Source: Thiotrichaceae bacterium (lineage in GTDB: Bacteria > Pseudomonadota > Gammaproteobacteria > Thiotrichales > Thiotrichaceae). Taken from it: DNA of 7,055 nt. Position 1 is the first letter of the stretch, and every line of letters starts with the position of its first letter. A model generated the notes under the pieces. That model was given only the letters and a program-made list of their open reading frames with translations, did not search any database and had not been told where the DNA came from. Shown here piece after piece: positions 1 to 6,278 of the stretch. Position numbers and translations under genes: made by a program. The DNA lies in assembly GCA_027008885.1 (NCBI GenBank), contig JALVDQ010000446.1, positions 1 to 7,055 of the forward strand, given 5' to 3'.

Positions 1-91
1 CAAAGATATACAGGCAATACTGTTTTACCTTGGTTAGTGTTTTGTTAGGCTTTGTTATGACTGTGTAAGCTTCCGCGTAGCTTGCGTTGAG

Positions 92-126
92 TACGCAAAA
101 AATATGTAAAAACAGGGGGGATGGGT
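92..126 (+). repeat. Direct repeat copy 1, ending in a G6 run
   Basis: The copy begins TACGCAAAAAATATGT, continues with an A-rich stretch, and ends GGGGGGATGGGT. It matches 263-298 with about three differences including one single-base indel. The two copies lie 171 bp apart in the same orientation and bracket the heptamer array. The function is unknown; it looks like a short interspersed non-coding repeat. Confidence 0.75.
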
Positions 127-129
127 TAT

Positions 130-192
130 CAGAAGGCAGAAGACAGAAGACAGAGGACAGAGGACAGAGGACAGAAGACAGAGGACAGAAAA
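130..192 (+). repeat. Heptanucleotide tandem array, nine units of CAGARGA
   Basis: Nine consecutive 7-bp units run without interruption: CAGAAGG, CAGAAGA twice, CAGAGGA three times, CAGAAGA, CAGAGGA and CAGAAAA. Only the last bases vary between units, and all changes are A/G transitions. Apart from the C that opens each unit, the plus strand is all purine. Seven is not a multiple of three and no reading frame crosses it, so it is a non-coding microsatellite. Copy number may vary between strains by slipped-strand replication (inference). Confidence 0.9.
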
Positions 193-262
193 CGAGTCTG
201 CGTTGAGGATACGAAATGCAGGGTGGCATGTCGTTAAGCACTGCTGCTTTGTTTCTCAACAC

Positions 263-298
263 TACGCAAAAAATATGTGAAAAAGTGGGGGGATGGGT
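263..298 (+). repeat. Direct repeat copy 2, ending in a G6 run
   Basis: This is the second copy of the repeat at 92-126. It starts with the same 16 bases (TACGCAAAAAATATGT) and ends with the same GGGGGGATGGGT, with a slightly different A-rich centre and one extra base. It lies about 25 bp before the promoter-like region of the response regulator gene, so it is the copy that could influence that gene's expression (inference). Confidence 0.75.
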
Positions 299-323
299 AT
301 GTGTGTGTAATGCGGGTTATTTA

Positions 324-352
324 TTGAAACATTACAAACTTCAACATATCAA
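324..352 (+). promoter_or_regulatory. Candidate sigma-70 promoter for the two-component operon
   Basis: TTGAAA (324-329) and TATCAA (347-352) are separated by 17 bp. They match the -35 consensus at 5 of 6 positions and the -10 consensus at 4 of 6. The leader to the ATG would be about 65 bases. A 7-bp inverted repeat, TTATTGA (321-327) and TCAATAA (349-355), overlaps both hexamers. A second one, TGGCA (375-379) and TGCCA (387-391), lies just downstream. Either could be an operator, but neither matches a binding site I can name. The assignment is by eye only. Confidence 0.35.
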
Positions 353-426
353 TAACAAAATCTAACTGATGCTCTGGCATATTATTTGCCATAATAACTC
401 TGGTTCAAATTATAAAGGCAGAAAAT

Positions 427-1164
427 ATGCAGCAAGCGATTCAGCAAGATACGCCATATCACACCATTTTATTGGTTGAGGATGATATTCGTCTTTCAGC
501 TTTGGTTGTAGAGTATTTACAAAACAATGGCTTGCAGGTTGAAACCGAGTTTCGTGGGGATACGGCGGTGGAACATATTCTTGATTTGCAGCCTGATTTG
601 GTGGTGCTGGATTTGATGTTGCCGGGGATGGATGGTTTTGAAGTTTGCAGGCAGGTTCGCCCGGATTATGACGGACCTATTTTAATGCTAACGGCGAAAG
701 ATGAAGATATTGATCAGGTCGTCGGGCTGGAAATTGGCGCGGATGATTATGTGGTTAAGCCAGCACAACCACGTTTATTGCTGGCACGTATTCGGGCTTT
801 GCTGCGTCGGGTATCGACACAATCACAGCATGAGAATCAGAATAATGATCAGCAGAAACTGGATTTTGGCGCGTTAATAATCCATCAACAATCACGAACG
901 GTCGCTTATCATAACAAGGATATTGATTTTACCACTACAGAGTTTGATCTGCTTTGGCTGCTGGCATCTCATGCGGGTGAAATTCTTAGCCGTGACCAGA
1001 TTAGCGAGGCACTTTCAGGGATTGAATATGATGGGCTGGATCGCTCGATTGATATTCGTATTTCGCGCCTGCGTAAATTACTTCACGATAATCCTAATAA
1101 TCCCAAAGGAATAAAAACGGTTCGCGGGCAAGGTTATCTTTTTGTTGCTGATGGCTGGCAGTAA
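427..1164 (+). CDS. rstA: RstA-like OmpR/PhoB-family response regulator
   Basis: This is a 245-residue cytoplasmic transcription factor controlled by phosphorylation from the kinase encoded next to it. The receiver domain (about 13-127) shows the acidic pocket E18-D19-D20, the phospho-acceptor D62 in LDLMLPGMDG, T89 and the conserved K111-P112. After a Gln/Asn-rich linker (about 131-143) comes a winged-helix Trans_reg_C domain (about 146-240) ending IKTVRGQGYLF. The words EFRGDTAVEHIL, PRLLLARIRALLRR and YDGLDRSIDIRISRLRKLL resemble E. coli RstA more than PhoB or OmpR; the RstA name rests on recalled similarity, not a search. AAAGG at 414-418 lies 8 bases before the ATG. The kinase gene follows after 17 bp, so the two are almost certainly co-transcribed. 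A CTGGC/GCCAG dyad (1155-1169) spans the stop codon. Confidence 0.93.
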   Translation: MQQAIQQDTPYHTILLVEDDIRLSALVVEYLQNNGLQVETEFRGDTAVEHILDLQPDLVVLDLMLPGMDGFEVCRQVRPDYDGPILMLTAKDEDIDQVVGLEIGADDYVVKPAQPRLLLARIRALLRRVSTQSQHENQNNDQQKLDFGALIIHQQSRTVAYHNKDIDFTTTEFDLLWLLASHAGEILSRDQISEALSGIEYDGLDRSIDIRISRLRKLLHDNPNNPKGIKTVRGQGYLFVADGWQ

Positions 1165-1181
1165 GCCAGTTTGAATAAATA

Positions 1182-2852
1182 ATGTTTCGACTCTTTATTA
1201 CACTCTACTTTATGGTTTTAGCCTCCATTTTTGTTTCTACTGTGGCGATCAGTTCTTATGGAATGTTGGGGCAAACAATCGGTTCTGGTGCAAATATTGA
1301 TTCTCGCGTTTCTATTGGTACTTTCAGGTTGTTAAACAAAGCCATAGCCGATGCCGATCCACAACAACGTGAGTCTATTGTTGCGCGCTACAAAAAGATT
1401 TTTGGCAAAGAGTTTCAGTTGCTTGATTTGCCTGACAAGCGTTTTAGCAAGGCACAACTGAATGACTTGAACGATGGCAAGGTCGTTGTTATTCAGGAAG
1501 ATATTATTTCCAAAAATGAATCCGTCAATGAGGATCTTGTTTATTTTAAAGTCCCTGATAAAAACCTGGTTTGGCGAACTGATCTTAATATTGATGTGAA
1601 TCAGGAAATTAATGAAACGGGTGTTTCGCTTGTTATTAGTAACGGCACTTTCTCAGAGGGCATCTTTTATTTGCTGGAAGAGCAGTTAAAAGGAAAACCA
1701 GAATCAAGCTGGGCTGCCATTATTGCCGAGTTACAAAAAATACATGAAATCCCCTTGAGTATAAAACCAATCACTTCATTGCAAGCAATCAAGAGCAATG
1801 ATTTAAAAGGCATAAATGAAGGTCAAATCATCAATATTAGCCCGAAAGAAAAGGATGTAACCTTTGTGCATCGTGTATTTGAGAGTGACAAAGTGATTCA
1901 GCTTGGTCCTGTTGAAATACCCTGGTATATGCGTAACTTTCTTTACGCAACAATACTTAGCTTTGTGCTTTCATTTGCGAGTATGTTATTACTCTGGATT
2001 TATCCATTGTGGTCAAACCTTAAAAAATTACAAAAGGCAGCAGATCGCTTTGGCGCGGGGGATTACAATACGCGTATTCCATTTAATTTTTTCTCACCGA
2101 TTGGCAAAATCAGTCAGGCGTTTAATGCCATGGCTGAACGCACCCAGCGCAGTATTCAAAATCAGAAAGAACTAACTTCTGCCGTTTCGCATGAACTAAG
2201 AACCCCGGTTGCAAGAATGCGTTTTGCACTTGAAATGCTGGAGGATTTGAACAGGAGCGATACGAACGACAAAGATCATATCAAAGCCAGTAAAAGCCGT
2301 TTTATTAACGATATAAACACCGATATTAACGAGCTGGATATGCTGCTGGAAGAGTTGCTAACTTATGCCCGTCTGGATCATGATAAAGCCGAAGTTAAAC
2401 TCGGCACGGTAAAACTTGCAGCGTGGTTTACGAATGCCATGCAACGTCTTGAGCCATTGGCTGGTGATAAAACGCTTCATTATACCATTCAGGAAATTAG
2501 CGAAAACGATACCGCACAGATTGAACCCCGATTAATGTCGCGGGTGCTGGATAATCTTGTCCAAAATGCCATACGCTATGCCAAAACACGCATCAATGTC
2601 AGCCTCTGCAAAGAAAATGGTGATTTTTTACTGGTTGTTGAAGATGATGGCAAGGGGATTCCCAAAAGCAAACAAGAACATATTTTTGAAGCCTTTTCAC
2701 GCATTGATGAAAGCCGTGATCGTGCATCCGGTGGTTTTGGGCTGGGTTTGGCAATCGCAAATCGTATTGTAAAAAATCACAAGGGCACAATATCACTCCA
2801 TGATTTACACCTTGGTGGCGCTTGTTTTATTGTTAGAGTGCCTATGCGCTGA
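1182..2852 (+). CDS. rstB: RstB-like membrane sensor histidine kinase with enlarged periplasmic sensor
   Basis: This 556-residue inner-membrane kinase is the likely partner of the upstream regulator. Transmembrane helix 1 is about 7-29, a periplasmic region about 30-250, and helix 2 about 252-274. A HAMP linker (about 275-325) includes the RstB-like words KAADRFGAGDYNTRI and AFNAMAER. The HisKA domain carries the H-box SHELRTP with phospho-acceptor H337. The ATPase domain has an N-box with N458 and N462, a G1 box DDGKGI (488-493) and a G2 box GGFGLGL (517-523), so it looks catalytically complete. The sensor region, about 220 residues, is roughly twice what I recall for E. coli RstB, and its two halves (about 44-137 and 158-244) resemble each other. 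No clear Shine-Dalgarno precedes the ATG, so translation may be coupled to the regulator gene. Confidence 0.92.
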   Translation: MFRLFITLYFMVLASIFVSTVAISSYGMLGQTIGSGANIDSRVSIGTFRLLNKAIADADPQQRESIVARYKKIFGKEFQLLDLPDKRFSKAQLNDLNDGKVVVIQEDIISKNESVNEDLVYFKVPDKNLVWRTDLNIDVNQEINETGVSLVISNGTFSEGIFYLLEEQLKGKPESSWAAIIAELQKIHEIPLSIKPITSLQAIKSNDLKGINEGQIINISPKEKDVTFVHRVFESDKVIQLGPVEIPWYMRNFLYATILSFVLSFASMLLLWIYPLWSNLKKLQKAADRFGAGDYNTRIPFNFFSPIGKISQAFNAMAERTQRSIQNQKELTSAVSHELRTPVARMRFALEMLEDLNRSDTNDKDHIKASKSRFINDINTDINELDMLLEELLTYARLDHDKAEVKLGTVKLAAWFTNAMQRLEPLAGDKTLHYTIQEISENDTAQIEPRLMSRVLDNLVQNAIRYAKTRINVSLCKENGDFLLVVEDDGKGIPKSKQEHIFEAFSRIDESRDRASGGFGLGLAIANRIVKNHKGTISLHDLHLGGACFIVRVPMR

Positions 2853-2962
2853 AATATTAGGGCAAAGCTCCATACAAATTTACAACATTTCACCAACAGA
2901 GTTTACAAGGTAACTGCATTATTATTCTCTTGAGAATAGCTATAAGCAGGACAATTCTAAAT

Positions 2963-3105
2963 AAGTACCCGCTCAAAATTAAGCTAACAATTTAGCCCCT
3001 GTTTTCAGATCTTCTTCGTTATTGCTTTGGTCACATAGCCCACGATGCTCCCGTCGCAATGCCTTGAATATCAAAAAACAGGAATGAAATTTTGTTTGGG
3101 TGCTT
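2963..3105. mobile_element. MITE-like palindromic element, copy A (143 bp)
   Basis: The copy starts AAGTACCCGCTC and ends in the imperfect inverse of that (GGGTGCTT at the right edge). These form terminal inverted repeats that match at about 14 of 18 positions. Inside is a long imperfect hairpin closed by CCTGTTTT (2998-3005) and AAAACAGG (3075-3082), plus a small GCTAA/TTAGC hairpin near the left end. By eye about 130 of 143 positions match copy B at 6279-6437, in the same orientation. It encodes no transposase, so any movement would need one supplied elsewhere (inference). It sits 40 bp before the next start codon and could contribute to that gene's promoter. Confidence 0.75.
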
Positions 3106-3134
3106 AAAACCAACTAAACATTCACTACACCAAT

Positions 3135-3139
3135 GAGGA
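3135..3139 (+). promoter_or_regulatory. Strong ribosome binding site fixing the start of the small secreted protein
   Basis: GAGGA ends 6 bases before the ATG at 3146. It is the clearest Shine-Dalgarno sequence in the window apart from that at 4361. It supports this small orphan gene as genuine. Confidence 0.7.
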
Positions 3140-3145
3140 AATATA

Positions 3146-3535
3146 ATGAATAATTTTTATCTTACGATTTTGTTATCCTTTGCCTTGATTTTACAAGTGT
3201 CATGTTCAATGAAAGCAAATAACCTTGAAAGTAGCTTCTTTGAGGTAAAGCCATCAATTAAAATTCAGGCAAAAGATGGCATTGATAAAAAAGAAGCTAA
3301 TATGATATTGGAGATGTATAGAATACTAAGCATCGGCGATGTTACGATTTACTATTCCGGGCTTGAAAGTGAAAAAGGAAAGTGGGTATCCCGAAAAAAA
3401 GGTCACTGGAGCTATAGAACAATGCTGTTTCCTGTTCTGATAGATAAAAAAAATGGCAATCTAAGGCATGGTGCGATCCACTATACCTTGGCACAACTTG
3501 TTGAATCCTATAAAAAACAAATCCATAAAAAATAG
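3146..3535 (+). CDS. Small exported protein of unknown function, probable lipoprotein
   Basis: I do not recognise this 129-residue protein. Residues 1-19 form a typical export signal with a hydrophobic core (YLTILLSFALILQVS), followed by C20. The Cys suggests a lipoprotein, but position -3 is Gln rather than the usual Leu, so the lipobox (QVSC) is atypical and plain signal-peptidase cleavage is possible. The mature part is about 110 residues, basic toward the end, with a motif-like stretch VTIYYSGLESEKGKW and no further membrane segment or cysteine. It is probably periplasmic or outer-membrane-anchored. The start is set by GAGGA 6 bases upstream. Element copy A ends 40 bp before the ATG, and the DUF4386-like gene begins about 44 bp after the stop, so the two may share a transcript. 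Confidence 0.75.
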   Translation: MNNFYLTILLSFALILQVSCSMKANNLESSFFEVKPSIKIQAKDGIDKKEANMILEMYRILSIGDVTIYYSGLESEKGKWVSRKKGHWSYRTMLFPVLIDKKNGNLRHGAIHYTLAQLVESYKKQIHKK

Positions 3536-3579
3536 AAAGAAATATTAATGAAAGGCGTTATACATACAATAGAGAAAAA

Positions 3580-4203
3580 TTGTTAAAACTCAAAGGTATG
3601 TGGATAAGGGATATAAAAAAGGCAATGTCATTTTCAATGTTCAATAATAGAAAAAAAGCAATCATCGTGGGGCTATTGATTCTGATCGCATACAGCATAC
3701 TTGGAACCAATAACCCTGATAAAAAAGTATTAGGCATGTTTCTGGAAATAACAAGCGGACTTGCTGTAATTGCTATCGCTGTTTTAATGTTTCCATTACT
3801 AAGGTCTTACGGTACAAAACTGGCATTTTGCTACCTTGCCTTAAAAGCTGTTGAAGGACTACTGATGATTATCGCGGGTGTTTTCTTTTTAATCCATAGC
3901 GCCTCATTATTAACATTGCGTGAGCAGATTTATTCGTTTCATGGTTATCTGTTTGCCGTTTCAGCCTTACTCTTTTATTTTTTATTATATCAATCAAAAC
4001 TAATCCCGAGATGGTTATCAGTTTGGGGAGTTATCGCATCTGTCTTGTTAATCATGGTAAATTTACTGGAGTCTACCGAGATGACTCCTCAATTAGAGAT
4101 TTTGTATCTTCCTATCGTATTGAATGAGGTCGTATTGGCATTATGGCTAATAGTTAAAGGTTTTAATATGCCTGAAATAAAAACTAAAAAACTGGACATG
4201 TAG
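3580..4203 (+). CDS. DUF4386-like six-helix integral membrane protein
   Basis: The translation shows six hydrophobic segments at about 27-41, 52-75, 80-106, 118-142, 145-163 and 172-194. The words LAVIAIAVLMFPLLRSYG, VEGLLMIIAG, QSKLIPRWLSVWGVI and PIVLNEVVLALWLIVKGF match my memory of the DUF4386 family, which has no established function. The loop between helices 1 and 2 is short compared with the longer family members. The start is uncertain. The frame opens with TTG at 3580, preceded by AGAGA at 4 bases. ATG codons at 3598, 3625 and 3637 are possible, and the family usually begins close to the NNRKKAIIVG segment, which favours 3625 or 3637, although none has a well-spaced Shine-Dalgarno. 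The C-terminal tail is Lys-rich and probably cytoplasmic. Confidence 0.82.
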   Translation: MLKLKGMWIRDIKKAMSFSMFNNRKKAIIVGLLILIAYSILGTNNPDKKVLGMFLEITSGLAVIAIAVLMFPLLRSYGTKLAFCYLALKAVEGLLMIIAGVFFLIHSASLLTLREQIYSFHGYLFAVSALLFYFLLYQSKLIPRWLSVWGVIASVLLIMVNLLESTEMTPQLEILYLPIVLNEVVLALWLIVKGFNMPEIKTKKLDM

Positions 4204-4370
4204 TAACCTCAGTAAGACAAAATTTATTTTGCTTGAAACAGGATAAACCAAATGTAAATAACGTAGCAGGCAAAAGCCACAACAAAGCAACAACAAAGCA
4301 GCAACAGTTATTAACAATAAATTTGTTTATAGTAACTTCTCCAATGGCTACATCAACCAGAGAGGTGCTT
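4204..4370 (+). other. Intergenic region with CAACAAAG-type short repeats
   Basis: An upstream in-frame TTG at 4233 keeps the following frame open, but its translation (polar, Gln/Lys/Thr-rich, then a weak hydrophobic run) does not look like protein sequence. The stretch AACAAAGCAACAACAAAGCA (4281-4300) is a short imperfect tandem repeat. TATAGT (4328-4333) could serve as a -10 box, but no good -35 sits 17 bases before it. I see no terminator after the DUF4386-like gene, so read-through into the hydrolase gene is possible. Confidence 0.5.
4361..4367 (+). promoter_or_regulatory. Ribosome binding site that decides the serine hydrolase start
   Basis: AGAGGTG ends 3 bases before the ATG at 4371, with the GAGG core placed 5 bases upstream of it. 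No similar signal precedes the TTG at 4233 or the ATG at 4344. Starting at 4371 also places a lipoprotein signal peptide exactly at the N-terminus. Confidence 0.7.
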
Positions 4371-5663
4371 ATGTTTTCTAATAAATACACACACACAAAT
4401 ATTGTTGCAAGTACAATCCTGTTTTCAGCCGTCTTTCTTATAACTGCTTGTCAGATTGACTCAAATTCGGCATCTCGCAAAAAGATAAAGAAAAAAATAC
4501 GTGAAAGCGTAACGGCTACCATGAAAGAAGATCTGTCACCAGGTATGGCAGTCGCGTTAGTAAATAAAGACAAAATAGTTTTTTCGCAAGGGTTTGGCGT
4601 GACTAACCTTGATACACAACAGCCAGTGACAGCAGACACTTCCTTTTGGTTGGCTTCCATAAGCAAAACAGCGATTGCAGTGTCTATCATGCATGCCAGA
4701 GAGAGGGGGCTGCTTGATCTTGATGTTGATGTTTATGATCTGTTGGAGAACCAGGCAGGCATAAGCTTAAGCAAACCCTTTGAAGAACCGATTTTATTAA
4801 AATATCTGGTTAACCATACCAGCTCTATCGTTGATAGTGATTTTTATGGTTGTACTGCCTATGTCGGGGATGAAAATGGGCAACATTATAATTTATATAA
4901 TAGCTATCTTGGTGTAAATACTTGTGATGAAACTTTGCCCGTCACACTGGTTGGCTACCTAAAAGCCTACTTAACTGAAGGGCAACCCTATTACTCAGAA
5001 CAGGATAATTTTTTACAAGAAAAACCTGGAACACGTTTTGAGTATAGCAATATAGGTGCTGCACTGGCGGGGTATACTTTAGAAGTTGCGACAGGATTAT
5101 CTCTGGCGGATTATGCAAAAGCCCATATTTTCGATCCTTTAGATATGAAGAATACCAGTTGGCGCTTAAATGACCTTGATCAAAGCAATATTGCCATTCC
5201 TTATCTGTGGGATAAGGAGACTCAGAAAATGGCTCCGTTGCCACTATACAGTTTTTCAACATGGCCTGATGGCGGCTTGCGTAGCAGTGCCAATGATCTT
5301 GCAAAGTATTTATTAATGGTTATGAATAAAGGAGAAATAGATAATATTCGTATTTTGAGCGCCGATTCTGTTCAAAAGATGTTACCCGCCGCTGATAAAG
5401 ATTTTGGCGTAGGCGTATTCTGGCAAAAAGTTAAAATCAAAACTAGAAAATACGAACGAACATTGATAGGGCATGATGGGGGTGAATTTGGTGCCTATAC
5501 CTATATGCAATATGATCCAGAAAAACATGTGGGGGTTGTATTATTGGCAAATGGAGATGATGAAATTTATGGCGACAATGAAAGCGCCCAGCTCACATGG
5601 AGCGTTCGTCATTATACTCTGATTGATAAACTACTCGATTATGCTAAGGATTTGGGAGATTGA
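4371..5663 (+). CDS. Lipoprotein serine hydrolase of the class C beta-lactamase / DD-peptidase fold
   Basis: The 430-residue protein begins with a lipoprotein signal (core about 11-26, lipobox ITAC, C27), so it is probably anchored on the periplasmic side of a membrane. The serine beta-lactamase-like domain (about 45-420) shows three active-site motifs: SISK (S96 nucleophile, K99), YSN (Y225-N227), and HDG (H368-G370) in place of the KTG of true class C beta-lactamases. The HxG form is common in esterase and peptidase relatives, so antibiotic resistance should not be inferred. The substrate could be a D-amino-acid peptide or an ester. C161 and C185 bracket an insertion before the Tyr motif and may form a disulfide. 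The start is chosen by AGAGGTG at 4361 and the signal peptide; an upstream TTG at 4233 gives an implausible 46-residue extension. Confidence 0.92.
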   Translation: MFSNKYTHTNIVASTILFSAVFLITACQIDSNSASRKKIKKKIRESVTATMKEDLSPGMAVALVNKDKIVFSQGFGVTNLDTQQPVTADTSFWLASISKTAIAVSIMHARERGLLDLDVDVYDLLENQAGISLSKPFEEPILLKYLVNHTSSIVDSDFYGCTAYVGDENGQHYNLYNSYLGVNTCDETLPVTLVGYLKAYLTEGQPYYSEQDNFLQEKPGTRFEYSNIGAALAGYTLEVATGLSLADYAKAHIFDPLDMKNTSWRLNDLDQSNIAIPYLWDKETQKMAPLPLYSFSTWPDGGLRSSANDLAKYLLMVMNKGEIDNIRILSADSVQKMLPAADKDFGVGVFWQKVKIKTRKYERTLIGHDGGEFGAYTYMQYDPEKHVGVVLLANGDDEIYGDNESAQLTWSVRHYTLIDKLLDYAKDLGD

Positions 5664-5725
5664 CTACTTCTGTCGTTTTGAATGGAGTAATTGATTCATC
5701 TTGTTTTTATTTAAGGATTCAATTT

Positions 5726-5756
5726 AGGAGCGTGCATGAAATTCATGCACGCTCCT
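5726..5756. terminator. Perfect 31-bp palindrome between convergent genes, probable bidirectional terminator
   Basis: Arms AGGAGCGTGCATGAA (5726-5740) and TTCATGCACGCTCCT (5742-5756) are exact complements around a single A. The RNA would fold as a long GC-containing stem with a small loop. It lies 62 bp after the hydrolase stop and 9 bp from the stop of the minus-strand CPBP gene, the usual place for a shared terminator. Neither side has a true T-run (TCAATAT on the plus side), so intrinsic termination may be weak. Confidence 0.6.
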
Positions 5757-5765
5757 TCAATATAA

Positions 5766-6236
5766 CTAAAAACCATTTTCCAGATACAAACCTGTAAAAG
5801 CAAAAATATTCAGCAAAATATGTGCGATAAGCGAAAATATAATGTTATCAAGCTTTCTTGAACAATAGCTCCATAATGCCCCCAAGAGAAAAGCGCCACC
5901 GACCAGTGCAAAAAATCCCCCAAAAGAAACCTCACTGATTGAATAAAGCGAAATATGCCAGGCTGCAAATAAAAAACTCGCCAGCCAAAGTCCAACACTA
6001 TTATTTTTTTTAAATTTGACCAGAAATAAACCACGCCAATATAATTCTTCAATAAATCCGTTAATCACTGAATTAATCAATACCAACGTGGTTATTCTGA
6101 CATCAATCAAATGAATATTAGGTAGAAATTTAACAAAGAAAACGCCAGCCACAGGAAGAAACGTCAATACAATATATACTCCATTTTCAAAAGAGTATTT
6201 TGGGGAAAATATCTTTATAAATTGTGTCTTGTTCAA
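5766..6236 (-). CDS. CPBP intramembrane protease, catalytic C-terminal fragment
   Basis: This frame holds the CPBP (Abi, PF02517-type) catalytic core. EELYWRG has glutamates E63-E64 and R68, FAAWH has F90 and H94, and the last helix carries HILLN with H139 and N143. Several hydrophobic helices surround these, as expected for a membrane-embedded glutamic protease; family members include CAAX processing enzymes and bacteriocin-immunity proteins. The apparent start is a TTG at 6234-6236 with no Shine-Dalgarno. The frame stays open upstream to a stop at 6300-6302, and the extra codons (IIYWAYCALFSIIL) read as a real first helix with no start codon before it. This is therefore the 3' part of a longer gene cut by element copy B. 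It may not be translated, or only weakly from the TTG. Confidence 0.7.
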   Translation of the reverse strand: MNKTQFIKIFSPKYSFENGVYIVLTFLPVAGVFFVKFLPNIHLIDVRITTLVLINSVINGFIEELYWRGLFLVKFKKNNSVGLWLASFLFAAWHISLYSISEVSFGGFFALVGGAFLLGALWSYCSRKLDNIIFSLIAHILLNIFAFTGLYLENGF

Positions 6237-6278
6237 CAGAATGATAGAAAATAGGGCGCAATAAGCCCAGTAAATAAT

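Larger units (their letters stand above)
1..426. other. Gene-free leader region upstream of the two-component operon
   Basis: I see no supportable coding frame here on either strand. The stretch contains two copies of a ~35-bp direct repeat, a heptamer tandem array between them, and a probable promoter region from about 320 to 426 (all listed separately). A 9-base word TGCGTTGAG occurs at 83-91 and again at 199-207; both are followed by a TACG and a run of A, so the second looks like the decayed beginning of a third repeat copy. The end of any gene to the left of the window is not visible. Confidence 0.7.
2853..3145. other. Intergenic region behind the kinase gene, holding element copy A
   Basis: The stretch has no gene. 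It holds a perfect 7+7 dyad, TATTCTC-TT-GAGAATA (2923-2938), whose two-base centre suits a protein-binding site better than an RNA hairpin. Repeat element copy A follows at 2963-3105, then the ribosome binding site of the next gene. No hairpin followed by a T-run is visible after the kinase stop codon, so where the two-component transcript ends is unclear. Confidence 0.7.

Noticed and set aside
92..298. CRISPR array
   Set aside because: There are only two diverged ~35-bp repeats 171 bp apart, and the sequence between them is mostly a microsatellite, not unique spacers. No cas gene is present.
2599..2796. Minus-strand frame under the kinase ATPase domain
   Set aside because: It is the antisense of the G1 and G2 boxes, with a Cys/His-rich translation that is a by-product of that coding sequence.
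4233..4370. N-terminal extension of the serine hydrolase from a TTG at 4233
   Set aside because: It would bury the lipoprotein signal peptide 46 residues inside the protein, has no ribosome binding site, and its translation is low-complexity. AGAGGTG before the ATG at 4371 is a far better start.
4184..4396. Minus-strand frame across the DUF4386/hydrolase intergenic region
   Set aside because: It has no start signal and no recognisable family, and it overlaps the well-supported hydrolase start.
4942..5304. Minus-strand open frame of 120 codons
   Set aside because: It lies antisense within the serine hydrolase, whose active-site motifs confirm the plus strand as coding.
4371..5663. Antibiotic-resistance beta-lactamase (AmpC)
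   Set aside because: The third motif is HDG rather than KTG and the protein is a lipoprotein, which fits the broader esterase/peptidase relatives better. The sequence gives no basis for a resistance claim.
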